In this document: positions 34,004 through 44,171 of the stretch, piece after piece
Position numbering within the stretch: the stretch's first letter is position 1
Layout of the letters: each line of letters opens with the position of its first letter
NCBI GenBank assembly: GCA_907163375.1
Contig: CAJQUW010003055.1
Location: forward strand, 304,804-368,803
From: Prostheceraeus crozeri
Taxonomy: Eukaryota; Platyhelminthes; Polycladida; Euryleptidae
DNA: 64,000 nt
Direction of reading: 5' to 3'
Program-made: the position numbers and the translations under genes
Notes under the pieces: model-generated
Databases searched by the model: none
What the model was told of the DNA's origin: nothing
What the model saw: only the letters and a program-made list of their open reading frames with translations

Positions 34004-35338
34004 ATGTCTTCGCTTATCGAAAATAAATTTAGATTAGACGATCCTCCGTTCGTCAGTAATAATCAAAAAAAGAATGACTATATAAGAATTGCTATGAATC
34101 CCGGATCTTCCAGTAGAGTAAATACTGGAGGTGATTTAATTTTTGAAGTTGATAATCAGCAGAGTTATATATATTTACCTGATTCGTTTTTACATTGTGA
34201 ATATTCTTTATATAGTGATGCTAATTTTACAACACCATTACCAGAAACCGATAATATTGCACTAGAGAATAATTTTTTTCCAAGATTATTTACACAAATG
34301 CGTTTAGATGTTGCAACTCAAAATATAGAAACAATAAGTGATTCTCCAGGTGTAATTGATACAATGCTTAGATTTATAACAATTGGTGAAAATAATAAAA
34401 AGCATGAAATCGAAGGTTGGTTTCCTGATACTAATGATGGTATAATTGTTGATGATTTAACTCACGCTGGAACAGATGCAGCAGGAATTGCGAAAGATGT
34501 AGAAAATATTGCAAAACATTTAAATAAAACAAACAATAGTGCATATAAAGAAAGACGTGAATTTAACAAAAAAAGTAAACAGACAGTAAATTGGTCATTG
34601 TCTCCATTATTCGGATATTTAGATTATGATAAAATATCATATCAATTAAAATTTAAATTAATAATTCATCGTACAGCAAATAATGAATTAATCTTTTTTG
34701 GTAAGACTGGAAAAAAAGCATATTTAAAAATTGATAGACTTGAATGGTGGATTAAGCATATTACTCCTAGTTTAGAGGTCGAATTAGCTATTGCAAAAAG
34801 ATTAAATACTAACAAACCAATTCCAGTGAATTTTCTAAAGAGAACTGCTAGTTCAGTAACTTTTTCCGAACAAAGATTTAACTGGCATTTTACTAGAACT
34901 GCGAATACCCCAAGATATTTATTACTAACATTTCAAAGAAATAATTCTCCAAGTTTTGATAAGAACAATAATATCTTCCATACTAATACAATTCGAAGTT
35001 TACAAGTTTCATTAAATCAAGCCCGTTATCCAATTGATCCATTAAGATTCGATGATACCAATAATCAATTTATGGAAGGATATGATTCTTATCGAAATCT
35101 TTGTATAGAATTTGGAGTTGAACCACAATTAACTCCTGGAGATTGGAGACATTTATATCCAATTTTCTGTTTCGATTTAAGTGCACAATCTGAAGATATT
35201 ATTAAAAATGGTTGTGATGTAACAATTAATATTGAAAAGAAAGATTCCACAACTTCATTGATAGCTTATGGTTTATTGCTAGAAGATGTAAAATATTCTA
35301 TTGAAATTCTTAATGGAAAGATGACTAGGATAAGTTAA
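34004..35338 (+). CDS. Major capsid protein (double jelly-roll, hexon-like)
   Basis: 444 codons. The order of motifs fits Polinton/adintovirus major capsid proteins: YIYLPDSFLHCEYSLY near residue 53, FFPRLFTQMRLDVATQNIET near 91, the internal WSLSPLFGYLDYDKISYQLKF segment, a second barrel with RSLQVSLNQARYPIDPLRFD then QFMEGYDSYRNLC, and a final YPIFCFDLS...CDVTINIEKK...SLIAYGLLLEDVKYSIEI. It would form the pseudo-hexagonal capsomer. Length is at the short end for the family. No frameshift is seen. Just upstream of another virion gene; start context ATTTTTTATAAAAATG. Assigned from motif pattern only. Confidence 0.88.
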   Translation: MSSLIENKFRLDDPPFVSNNQKKNDYIRIAMNPGSSSRVNTGGDLIFEVDNQQSYIYLPDSFLHCEYSLYSDANFTTPLPETDNIALENNFFPRLFTQMRLDVATQNIETISDSPGVIDTMLRFITIGENNKKHEIEGWFPDTNDGIIVDDLTHAGTDAAGIAKDVENIAKHLNKTNNSAYKERREFNKKSKQTVNWSLSPLFGYLDYDKISYQLKFKLIIHRTANNELIFFGKTGKKAYLKIDRLEWWIKHITPSLEVELAIAKRLNTNKPIPVNFLKRTASSVTFSEQRFNWHFTRTANTPRYLLLTFQRNNSPSFDKNNNIFHTNTIRSLQVSLNQARYPIDPLRFDDTNNQFMEGYDSYRNLCIEFGVEPQLTPGDWRHLYPIFCFDLSAQSEDIIKNGCDVTINIEKKDSTTSLIAYGLLLEDVKYSIEILNGKMTRIS

Positions 35339-35350
35339 TTAAAATTTTTT

Positions 35351-35449
35351 TCATAACTAGAATAGATTAAAAATTCTTAACTTAAAATTTTTTCATAACT
35401 AGAATAGATTAAAATGTTTCCATAACTAGAATAGATTTAAATTTTTGAT
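35351..35449. repeat. Three copies of CATAACTAGAATAGATT
   Basis: After the capsid stop, CATAACTAGAATAGATT occurs at about 35352, 35395 and 35421 in an A/T spacer. Unlike other gene ends here there is no GC hairpin; this may be a different terminator or promoter module for the next gene. Confidence 0.75.
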
Positions 35450-35472
35450 AACTTAAATTTTTTTTATTAAAA

Positions 35473-35958
35473 ATGTCGCAAGCGAAAAGTAATAATAATA
35501 ATAAAACTGTTGAATTAAAATTACGTAATATTGTTGACAAAAATACACCTAAAACTATTACGATTAACAAAAAAAAGTATTACATAAGTAAACCAATGAT
35601 AGAGAATATTCAATTACAAGAAGAAAAGAATGGCGGGATTCTCCCATTAATTCCACTAATAATAGGTGGCATAGCAGCTGCAGGAAGTGTTGCAGGTGGG
35701 ACAGCTGGTATTGTCCAAGCAGTAAATAAAAATAAATCAGAGAAGGCAGCATTAGAAGAACAAAAACGTCATAATAGAGAGTTAGAGAAAGTTGCTAGGG
35801 GAGAAGGAGTAGTAGATAATTTTATTAGTAAATTAAATTTAGTTGATGAAGGAAAACGAGTTCTTAAAAATATTCTCCACAATGTTGATGATTTAATTGA
35901 AATTAAAGAAACTAAAGATGGTTCTGGAATATATCTAAGTCCTAGTATGATTCGGTAA
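35473..35958 (+). CDS. Minor virion protein with glycine-rich membrane segment
   Basis: 161 codons from ATG 35473 (TTTATTAAAAATG). A basic N-terminus precedes one hydrophobic Gly/Ala segment (GGILPLIPLIIGGIAAAGSV AGGTAGI, about residues 54-80). Then comes a charged helix with the RHNRELEKVARGEG motif, and a C-terminus ending GSGIYLSPSMIR. This layout matches small proteins next to capsid genes in Polintons and adintoviruses; a capsid-cementing or membrane-active role is inference. Two or three hairpins follow the stop (35967-35979, 35997-36007, 36055-36064). Confidence 0.65.
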   Translation: MSQAKSNNNNKTVELKLRNIVDKNTPKTITINKKKYYISKPMIENIQLQEEKNGGILPLIPLIIGGIAAAGSVAGGTAGIVQAVNKNKSEKAALEEQKRHNRELEKVARGEGVVDNFISKLNLVDEGKRVLKNILHNVDDLIEIKETKDGSGIYLSPSMIR

Positions 35959-36115
35959 TAACCTCAGGACCTATGGTCCGATCGGCTAAATCCTCTGAAC
36001 AAAGTTCTATCGGCTAAAGCCTCAGTACCTTTGGTCCGATCGGCTAAAGCCTCTGAACAAAGTTCCATTAGGTACAACATTTATTTTATCTTTTAAATTT
36101 TTTTTATCTTTTAAA

Positions 36116-36709
36116 ATGAATTCTACAAATTCCGAAAATTTAATTAAATTAAAAATTTCTAATTTAGATTTATTGAATTATCTATTAAACAAAAATGAAA
36201 ACTCAAATTGTCAGCATATTGGAGGTGACAAGAACAAAGTTCCATACCACTTCGGTGGTGATATACAAAAAACATTAGAAAACTTTCCTGGATTTATTTG
36301 GAGTAAATATTCGAAAGAAAAACATCTTCCTGGTCATTCATATACCGGTCCAGGAACTCGATTAAATATAAGACTAGATGAGAATAATAATCCGAAACCA
36401 GGTGAAGAACCAATAAATAGAGTAGATGCCGCAGCTTACAGGCATGATTTAGCTTATCGAAATCATGATCTAAGTTCTCGACATGCAGCTGATAAGAAGA
36501 TGATTCAAGAATTAGATAGTATTCAAAACCCTACATTTAGAGAAAAAATTGAAAGAATGTTTGTTAAGAAAGCTTTACAAGCTAAAATATTATTCGGACA
36601 GGGTTTAAATGAAACTAATAACCCTGAGAGCAACGCTCGAACTAATAACTCTGAGAGCAACGCTCGAACTAATAACTCTGAGAGCAACGCTGGAACCTAC
36701 GCGTCCTAA
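36116..36709 (+). CDS. Phospholipase A2-like (parvovirus VP1u-type) protein
   Basis: 197 codons. YTGPGTRL (residues 76-83) is the calcium-loop motif and YRHDLAY (108-114) carries the catalytic His-Asp pair, followed by AADKKMIQEL. This is the order in parvovirus VP1 unique regions and in PLA2-domain proteins of Polintons. It probably helps the particle breach endosomal membranes. The C-terminal tail has three nine-residue repeats (NNSESNART) whose 27-bp DNA units each contain a GAGC-AAC-GCTC hairpin. Only one stop codon, TAA at 36707-36709, separates this frame from the integrase in the same frame. Confidence 0.85.
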   Translation: MNSTNSENLIKLKISNLDLLNYLLNKNENSNCQHIGGDKNKVPYHFGGDIQKTLENFPGFIWSKYSKEKHLPGHSYTGPGTRLNIRLDENNNPKPGEEPINRVDAAAYRHDLAYRNHDLSSRHAADKKMIQELDSIQNPTFREKIERMFVKKALQAKILFGQGLNETNNPESNARTNNSESNARTNNSESNAGTYAS

Positions 36710-37486
36710 ATCCACAAGGAATATAGAAGGCCTAAATATTTATTGAAAGTAAAAGTATTTAATAAAGATGATATTTGGAGTGCTGATCTTATTCATATGC
36801 CGAATGAAAGGGACTACAAATACGCATTGACCGTTATAGATTTATATACACGATACGCTTGGGTAAAGCCTTTAAAAAATAAAAGTGGTCTATCAGTTAA
36901 ATATGCGTTTGAAGGAATCTTTAAAGAAAGTAATAGAAAGCCAAGGAAATTGTTTGTTGATAAAGGATCGGAATTTTATAACCGAAACGTTCAGCCACTA
37001 TTTGAAACTGTTTATTCAACTGAAAATGCAGGGAAGGCCGTAGTGATAGAAAGATTCAATCGGACGTTGAAAAATATAATTTTCAAAAAATTTACTCAGC
37101 AAGGAAATCAGAAATGGTTGAAGATATTACCAGGAGTTGTAGAAGAGTACAATAATAAAGTTCATTCTGGTATTGAAGAAACCCCAAAGAATGCTTCTGA
37201 CGACCCTGATTTGATACGAAAGAAAATATTCGAGAATAATAATTTGATTGACAGTAATCCGAATTTGCAGAAACTTAAGCCGAAATTTAAAATTGGAGAT
37301 AGAGTTAGAACATTTAAATATAAGAATAAATTTGAAAAAGGCTTTGTTGGTTATTGGACTAAAGAAATATTTGAAATTTCTAAAATAAATCAAAGTTATC
37401 CGATTACTTACGAAATCAAAGATTTAGATGATGAAGATATCAGAGGCCGTTTTTATCAAAATGAATTACAACGAACTGATTTTTAA
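36710..37486 (+). pseudogene. Retroviral-type integrase core, N-terminus missing
   Basis: The frame is open from just after the PLA2 stop, with no ATG until MPNERDYKYAL. The RNase-H-fold core is intact: first Asp in WSADLIHM (D), second in LFVDKGSEF, and Glu in VIERFNRTLK, giving a DDE triad. A C-terminal domain follows (KIGDRVRTFKYKN, FEKGFVGYWTKEIFEIS, RFYQNELQRT). It would have inserted the element with the 6-bp duplication. The zinc-binding N-terminal domain that full Polinton integrases have is absent, replaced by the PLA2 tail. A GGGAAT-GAA-ATTCCC hairpin ends it (37521-37535). Confidence 0.85.
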
Positions 37487-37557
37487 TTATCATTATTATT
37501 ATTATTGGAACTAACGTTTCGGGAATGAAATTCCCTTGTTAGGCGTAGCCATAGAAC

Positions 37558-38016
37558 CTACGGTTCGTTCAATTCTAACATTATATCTAGAAATGGTACT
37601 CCTTTTTGTAATTTGTACAAAACGTATAAACATAATTGTCCACAATAGGTAGTGCCTGGTGTTTGAATTTGAAACGTATTGTATGTTCCCGTTCCAAGTA
37701 ATTCTGTTACTTCATTTGTAGGGGGCAAACCGTATGAATCAAAATAATAGTTCTGCTGATGATTTTTAACGCCTGCTGACCAATGTACGCCTTTTTGGTC
37801 TGAAGTGTGAAGATTGGTTACGAAATTTACAGTTATTGATGGAACTTTGTTCCGGGAACTGAAGGTTCCTGTTGGCTTATTTTTTAGGAATTGTAATTCG
37901 TCTCTCATTAGAACATGAAAATTCTTTATTCCTAATTCATTTGCGATTTTCTTTAGGTCGAAATTTGTCGTAGTTTGCGTTCCATATAATTTTAAAAACT
38001 CATTTATGTTGTTCAT
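37558..38016 (-). CDS. Adenain-like cysteine protease
   Basis: 152 codons on the minus strand from ATG 38016 (TATTATAAAATG). The catalytic His is H78 in GVHWSAG, the acidic residue D93 in YYFDSYG, and the nucleophile C125 in TYCGQLCLYVL. That is the order and spacing of adenovirus protease and Polinton maturation proteases, which cleave virion precursors. Length is slightly short but no frameshift is seen. A hairpin GAACC-TAC-GGTTC (37554-37566) overlaps the stop codon, and two more (GGAAC-TTT-GTTCC at 37841-37853, GGAAC-loop-GTTCC at 37855-37869) lie inside the frame. Confidence 0.88.
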   Translation of the reverse strand: MNNINEFLKLYGTQTTTNFDLKKIANELGIKNFHVLMRDELQFLKNKPTGTFSSRNKVPSITVNFVTNLHTSDQKGVHWSAGVKNHQQNYYFDSYGLPPTNEVTELLGTGTYNTFQIQTPGTTYCGQLCLYVLYKLQKGVPFLDIMLELNEP

Positions 38017-38037
38017 TTTATAATAAAAAAATTTCTT

Positions 38038-38082
38038 AAGGGACCCCTAGAAGTCAGAAGGGACCCCTAGAAGTTAGAAGGG
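38038..38082. repeat. AGGGACCCCTAGAAGTYAGA direct repeat
   Basis: The 20-bp unit occurs twice head-to-tail between the protease start and the right TIR; no gene lies between 38017 and 38166. Confidence 0.8.
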
Positions 38083-38166
38083 AGGGGGTAGTAGAACTAC
38101 GTTCATATGATATTGAAGGATATATTCTTGCGGCTTCTTCCACTTTTGTTTCTTCCACTTTTAAAG

Positions 38167-38621
38167 AAATATTATTAGTCACATGATATATTTTAAAAAC
38201 CTGAAAGATGGATAAAATTCATGAATTTGAAATTCTCAACTTTTATGATTTTTGGTGTCCTTGAACGGTCATGATTTAAGCAATGAAAATTGTAATTCTC
38301 AAATTTTGAGATTCTTAACTTTTATGATTTTTTCGGTGTCCTTGAACGGTCATGATTTAAGCGAGAAAATTGTAATTCTCAAATTTGAGATTACGTGATA
38401 TTTCGGGACCGGCTAAATTTTTGAAATTTTGTTTTTTTGAAAATTTGTCACTACCTAAATTTTCCCCCCTTGGGCCTTCGGCCACGTGAAATTTGAAGTC
38501 TACCTAAATTTTTGAAATTTTGATTTTTTGAAAAAACCCCGCAAAAGTGTGACATCCGGCGCAAGCGAAGTGAAGCAAAGCGAAGCGAAGCGTCGCACCG
38601 GATGTCACACTATATACTACT
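38167..38621 (-). repeat. Polinton right terminal inverted repeat
   Basis: Complement of the left TIR over 455 bp with about three differences, two of them in the CTTCG-type loop and stem (for example GCACCGG instead of GCGCCGG at 38595-38601). The stem arms are 38547-38562 and 38595-38610. Confidence 0.95.
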
Positions 38622-39340
38622 AACGGGATAATAATCCCATGACAAATTTTTGTGGATTACAACACCAAGAGTCTTGTGCTTATCAACAAGTGAAACATCG
38701 CTGTTTTCCAGGACAATGTTTGGCTGGCATGTAATAAAAGGGCGACGTTGTGGAACTGTCAATAGCATAGCAAATGTTTTGCTGGGATTTATAGCGAGTC
38801 TGTTGACTTTGCACCAGGTTGTGATGGCTGATTATTCAGAGTTCGTAGTCCTTGTGAGCTCATCAACAGAATTTGATGAGATGTATAGCGTCGTATCGTC
38901 TGCGTAAATGTCAATTGTTGATTTCTGAGAGGAGAGATGCATATCATTAATGTAGACAAGGAACAATAGCGGGCCCAATATTGAGCCTTGTGGAACTCCT
39001 ATGTTGGTGCATTTAGTGACTGACAAAGCCGAGTTGAATTTCACAAATTGTGATCGACAAACTTCAGAACAAATTCACAGCATCATTCGCGAATCAATGC
39101 CTCTGTAGTTTGATTAGCAGTAGGTCCAAAGGAACTGAATCAAGAAAGTCAATGTCTTAAGCAATGTCTTGGCTTTGCTTAAGTCAAGAAAAACACTATT
39201 GACAAGTTTCTTGTTTGATATGTCAGTGATCCATGAATTTAACATCTTGGTAAGACCAGTTTCACGCGGGTCGTGCTTTCGAAAGGCGGATTGATTACGA
39301 TAAAGAAGGTCATGCTCAAGTAAAAACTCCGATAGCGAAA
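38622..39340 (-). pseudogene. LINE ORF2, reverse-transcriptase core (split by Polinton)
   Basis: On the minus strand, the sequence right of the Polinton carries the fingers and palm of a non-LTR reverse transcriptase: NQSAFRKHDPRETGLTKML, VNSVFLDLSKA, then [28 protein letters not shown] (active-site YADD) and WCKVNRLAINPSKT, up to KTLGVVIHKNLSWD at the junction. Frameshifts and stops between 38850 and 39180 show decay. The frame resumes on the other side of the Polinton at 24279. Probably Jockey/CR1-like. Confidence 0.88.
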
Positions 39341-39632
39341 TGGATGTTTATTGAGTATGGGTATTCTTCGTGTGTATTTCATAACAAATATTTGAGTCAC
39401 TGAGTCATTCAAAACAGTCATTCAAAACAGAAAATTGCATCAATATCCACTTGACCTTCTGCAATCATTGATAGAGGTCAATGTGACCAAAACGTTGAGT
39501 TTCATCCTGCCATTTAGGCCTACATTGTGCATATTTTTGTTTTGAATAAATTTTGAGTAACAATAGCTGCAATTTGATCTCGACAACCACCGTAGCATTA
39601 TTGAATTGACCTCTTGCAACACTGGTCGACCG

Positions 39633-39837
39633 ATCGTGCGAAAAATAGCCAAAACTTGAGATTGCCGCAATTTTCTTGTAAGACTTGGATGATTTTGTGT
39701 GCAAGATTTTTAGCATTTTTACATAAATTTGCCAAAATCTTGAAGCAGATCGAAAAGATCAAGCGCAAGAGCGTTCCGAACATTTGCAAGATGGATGACA
39801 ACTTATAGATTTTTTGCACATCGCGGTCTCAATAGAT
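39633..39837. repeat. Dispersed repeat, copy 2
   Basis: Matches 18371-18600 in the same orientation, with shared TGCGAAAAATAGCCAAA and TTTTAGCATTTTTACA blocks and common order throughout. Several indels separate the copies. Non-coding; family unknown. Confidence 0.65.
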
Positions 39838-40047
39838 TGGTCGATGGACTGTCCTACGAAAGTCATGATGCAAGACACACACGAAAACTTTCGATAAAAA
39901 TATCTTGAGACTTTGCTGATGATCTTGTGCACGGCAGGCAAAAGAAATGAGATTATGTCTCACTACTGTAAGATTTTTGGAAGATTCACAAGTATTTCGC
40001 AAGTAAACCACTGATAAGGTTAAAGGTGACCAAAACGTTGGGTCACT

Positions 40048-40170
40048 GGTTGACATGCCGCACTCAATTTCGTGTAATTCACGCGTAAACAACACGTAAT
40101 TACACATGACCCTAAACATGCACGTGTGGCTACGTGTGACATTCCTGCAACATATATCGGTAGTCCTGTT
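40048..40170. mobile_element. MITE family fragment E
   Basis: Diverged left end of the CACTAGGTGACATGCC family: GACATGCCGCACTCAATTTC through the GTGTGGCTACGTGTGACATT segment, then loss of similarity after GGTAGTCCTGTT. Confidence 0.6.
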
Positions 40171-40986
40171 GTGAACTCTGTGGGAACGTCGCTCGTGATT
40201 ATCTGGTGAGTTAACGATTTTCCCTGTGGGAACGCATGTTGCTAATATCAACAGATTATCTGGCGAGGTAGCGATTTCGAGGATAATTTTTTTAAAGGTT
40301 CATTTTCGTGTAAAAACTATCTCCGCATGTGAAAATGGTCATCATCTATCCAAAAACATGTGTAAAATTAAAAAACAACAGTTGGCGAAAAAGTTGCTGT
40401 AATTAGTTGGTAGATATTTGTTTACTAATGCGAGCTGATTTTTCGCCAACCGGCGAAATCGTGGATATTGTAGCAACTAATTAGTGGTAAGTAGTAATGT
40501 TCGTATATTGCCTTCACATGAAAATATATTGTATACTCAGTCTGATCTGATAAAAAGGGATCTTTTTTAATTCACGAAGGCTTAAACTAAGAAAGTATTT
40601 ATCTTCCATAAATGTCGCAGTAAATACTATGATATTATTCAAATATTTATCATTGTTGTAAATTATTGAATGTAAAGAGATGTTATGAAAATTGATATAA
40701 GCTGATTTTCTATATTCTTATCATTATCAAAGAATGATAGTCTGCACTTATTTCTTAGATAGATAGATTAGCCATATGTGGGTGATGGTGAGGAGGTGAG
40801 GAAGAAAACAGAGCACCGGCAGTAGAGAGAAATTAAATAAGAGAGAAAGTCAAAAAGCAAAAGTTGGGATATAGACTGCAAATTCACGAATTGTCGCCGG
40901 CGATTATCCCGCAAATATGACTTAACTGTAGCATGATGTTCTGTAGCTGACATACGCCAGCCGCTCGGAAGATTTGTTCCCGCAGC

Positions 40987-41133
40987 ACTAGGTGACATGC
41001 CACGCGTAATTACGGAACACCACAAACACCCGTGGTCAAGGACATTCTATTCTTCTACGCGCGTACATACGCGCTGCAGTAAGAGTCAGAAATCACTTGA
41101 TCTGATGCTGTTAAAACATGGAGAATGTTTATG
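40987..41133. mobile_element. MITE family fragment F
   Basis: Starts CACTAGGTGACATGCCACGC, and matches member C through CTTGATCTGATGCTGTTAAA before breaking off near 41133. The other terminus is missing. Confidence 0.75.
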
Positions 41134-42858
41134 ACATAGAGTAGGAATGTCGACTCAAAAAAGTATCTGCATACAGTGAACATTTTTTTATGAATAGATT
41201 CTATTTTGCGGAGATTACGTTCCCGTGGTCCAAAAAATTATTTGAGCAGTTTTAAAACAGTCAAAATTTTGCCTATTTATATACTACCGAGATGACTCCT
41301 CTATGTAAGTAGTATGAAACAAGTTGGATAGCAAAAGGAATGAATATTTGCTAATAAGCATCCTAACTAAGCCGAAATCAAGCTGATTATCAAGGGAATT
41401 TTATGATCCGCATCATAATGAAAGTCTTCATGAAAAATTCGAGATCTTATTTTGCTTTCTTGTCTGAATTGTCAAGTTTTTAATTCAATTTTCATCGGTA
41501 TGATTTTATGATTCACTGAATTCATGCTTCATTTCTTGAATCTTAACGGTGATGTGGACCCATTTACATCTTTCAAAGTTGATTGAAATCATTGTCTTTG
41601 ATTCTGCTATTTTGCTCTACCAGTGGCATGATCTCGCTTAGGAAGATTCTCTTGAGGTTCATCATGAAAGCAATAGCAGGTCATCGAATTGCTAATTTAG
41701 CATACATTACGTATCCAATGCTGTCATCACACGGACGATATGTGAAATACGATCATTCCTTCTGCATTACAATCATGATCACTCAATTCCGTTGTAATTT
41801 CTGCAAAACTGCATAAATTTGCATATCTAACATTTGGTGACAATACCACCTATATCCCCCTCGAGTTCATTTAATAAAATCGAAAGTGTATACAAATTGG
41901 GGATTTAATAAATGCGGAGTTACCACTGTACCTAATATACTTACTCTATGGCAGTCACTATGAGAGAACAAAGACATGCCTTTCTTAATGTGTTTTCCCG
42001 ATTAACCAAATTCAATGGCACTCTATGGCATTCTATGGCACGCAATGGGAATGCCATAGCACACCTCACCATTCAATCGAAGTCAATTGGATCCAATTGC
42101 ACTGGAAGTGGGAAAATATGAGTGCCATAGAAGCTATCCAAAAGAAGCAAACGCGCAGCGACAGTTTTGACTCCGTAATCTGACTTTGTCCAATGATATT
42201 GCAACATTTGCATGTTCAGTATAATTTCAGATGCCTTTGGCATGTGCAACAGTCATTGTTAATCACATCCTTTGGTTGTGTCTCAGTGTCTCGTATTTTT
42301 ATGAAAATCCGTCGTTTGTTGAATTAATCATCTTATCCGATTTGTCTCAACCATCACACCAATGGAGTAAGTTCAACTGAAACTAATTTATCATTTGTAT
42401 AGTCCATCAGTCATGCTATAAGTTTTGAAGATAAACTGTAATCACTTAAATGATGCAGCAGTTAGTTACATCGAAATTGGAACAGAATTTTTCTTATATT
42501 AGATACCGGGTGTATCTTTTGATTCCGCTTGTTTCATAGCTTTCTAACTGGCCCAAGCATATTATGTTTTAAATTTCAGTTCGGGCTAATCGGGTTCTTT
42601 CAACGAGTCTGCTGCGTCATCTGAGAAATCCACGTTTGGTGAAATCCTCGAATCGGTGTTTTAAGCCATGAAGTAAGTTATCAAGTCCTCGGTGTTCCAA
42701 CAATTTGTACATTACCATCTGATTGAATTATAGCCCAATTACATGTATTTTTGGTCTTTTAGTTATCACTTAGAAAACCGTTCTTTAATTTCACTTTCAA
42801 AACCTTTAATAGGTGTGCCATCAGGTTGACTCCACTGTTTCACAAGTGGTTGGAAAGA

Positions 42859-44171
42859 TCAGCTCGAGAAAATGAGAAATCGAACACAGATTTTCTTCAA
42901 CCAATTAAGAGAAAATATTAAATTATTATTCTGTGTAACGTTTCGCTTTCTGCTTCTGCTGATACAATCATAAAAATAAAGGGAACTTTAAAATCACATT
43001 GAACGAATTGTACTAGAGTCTGATGCATGGGAGCTGCTTTCTCTTGTTCCCACAGGCCGACGAATTTCTATGTTCTTTGCTGAGGTGCATAGTTGACCAT
43101 TGAATCACTTTCATAGGAGGATTGGCACTGTATGCAATTAGCAGTTGATAGACATGTGATATAGAGACAGTCACGTGAACTCACACTCTAGATCTTATTG
43201 TGCGAGCCGATTCTCCAACATATGTCGATGTGCAACCTGTACATTCAATGAGACATATACAAAACTTTAGCAATCACACTTCAGATTTGTGAAACTGTGT
43301 ACAGTATACACAGTTAGCTATCATGTATACACTCCTGTTGTGACATGGGTAGTAAAATGTGAGATAGAGATTTATCTATTAGGGAAACAGACATTCAATG
43401 AGGTGGCAAGCTACATTTGTACCATATTCTTTTTATTTCTCTTGATTTCTCAATTCATTGCTATTTGGTAATGATGACCACAACTTTTCTCCTTCACCTC
43501 TTTCTCACTCGATATACTCACTTGCTTCATGGCATGTCTGATAACTTTCTTTGGACAATCGCTCTTGCATTGCCGTTTGGAATTTGTGTTACATTCATGT
43601 CATTTTCCTTCAAAGCATCATTTTTTCACATTTCTTGAAGTTCACCTAAGTTCAATTTTCAATGGATTGACGAGGATATATAAAAAATGGCATTAGTGTA
43701 TATATGATAGCTATCTGTAAATACTGCACACAGTTTTACAAATCTGAATTGTGATTGCTAAAGTTTTGTACATGTTTCATTGAATGTACAGGTTGCACAT
43801 CGACATATGTTGGAGAATCGGCTCGCACAATAAGATCTAGAGTGTGAGTTCACGTGACTGTCTCTATATCACATGTCTATCAACTGCTAATTGCATACAG
43901 TGCCAATCCTCCTATGAAAGTGATTCAATGGTCAACTATGCACCTCAGCAAAGAACATAGAAATTCGTCGGCCTGTGGGAACAAGAGAAAGCAGCTCCCA
44001 TGCATCAGACTCTAGTACAATTCGTTCAATGTGATTTTAAAGTTCCTTTTATTTTTATGATTTTATTAGCAGAAGCAGAAAGCGAAACGTTACACAGAAA
44101 AAAAAATTAATATTTTCTCTTAATTGGTTGAAGAACATTTGTGTTTGATTTTTCATTTTCTCGAGCTGATT
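42859..44171. repeat. 1.3-kb foldback: 450-bp inverted arms, 420-bp centre
   Basis: The arm at 42859-43307 pairs with 43728-44171 at very high identity (I count only about a dozen differences by eye). The right arm, read on plus, encodes CTCFIECTGCTSTYVGESAR TIRSRV before a stop, which resembles the GIY-YIG endonuclease region of Penelope-like retroelements. That similarity is short and uncertain. The centre has short ORFs only. An inverted duplication of a retroelement 3' end would explain both. Confidence 0.75.

Larger units (their letters stand above)
24280..38621. mobile_element. Polinton/Maverick (adintovirus-type) integrated element, 14.34 kb
   Basis: Bounded by 455-bp terminal inverted repeats starting AGTAGTATATAGTG. 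The flanks AAGGGG (24274-24279) and AACGGG (38622-38627) form a 6-bp target duplication with one mismatch, the length Polinton integrases produce. It carries the hallmark set: retroviral-type integrase core, protein-primed PolB N-terminus, A32-like packaging ATPase, adenain-like protease, double-jelly-roll major capsid and penton-like minor capsid genes, plus PLA2 and fibre-like proteins. Most genes read rightward; the protease and one gene remnant read leftward. It is defective: truncated polymerase, integrase without N-terminus, frameshifted first gene. It sits inside a dead LINE. The TIRs differ at only a few of 455 positions, suggesting a recent insertion. Base composition is more AT-rich than the flanks. 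Confidence 0.95.
39341..41995. other. Repeat debris, no gene
   Basis: Holds a second copy of the 18.37-kb repeat and two MITE fragments listed separately, and a 15-bp direct repeat GTGACCAAAACGTTG at about 39481 and 40026. Otherwise no recognisable feature and no credible ORF. Confidence 0.45.
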
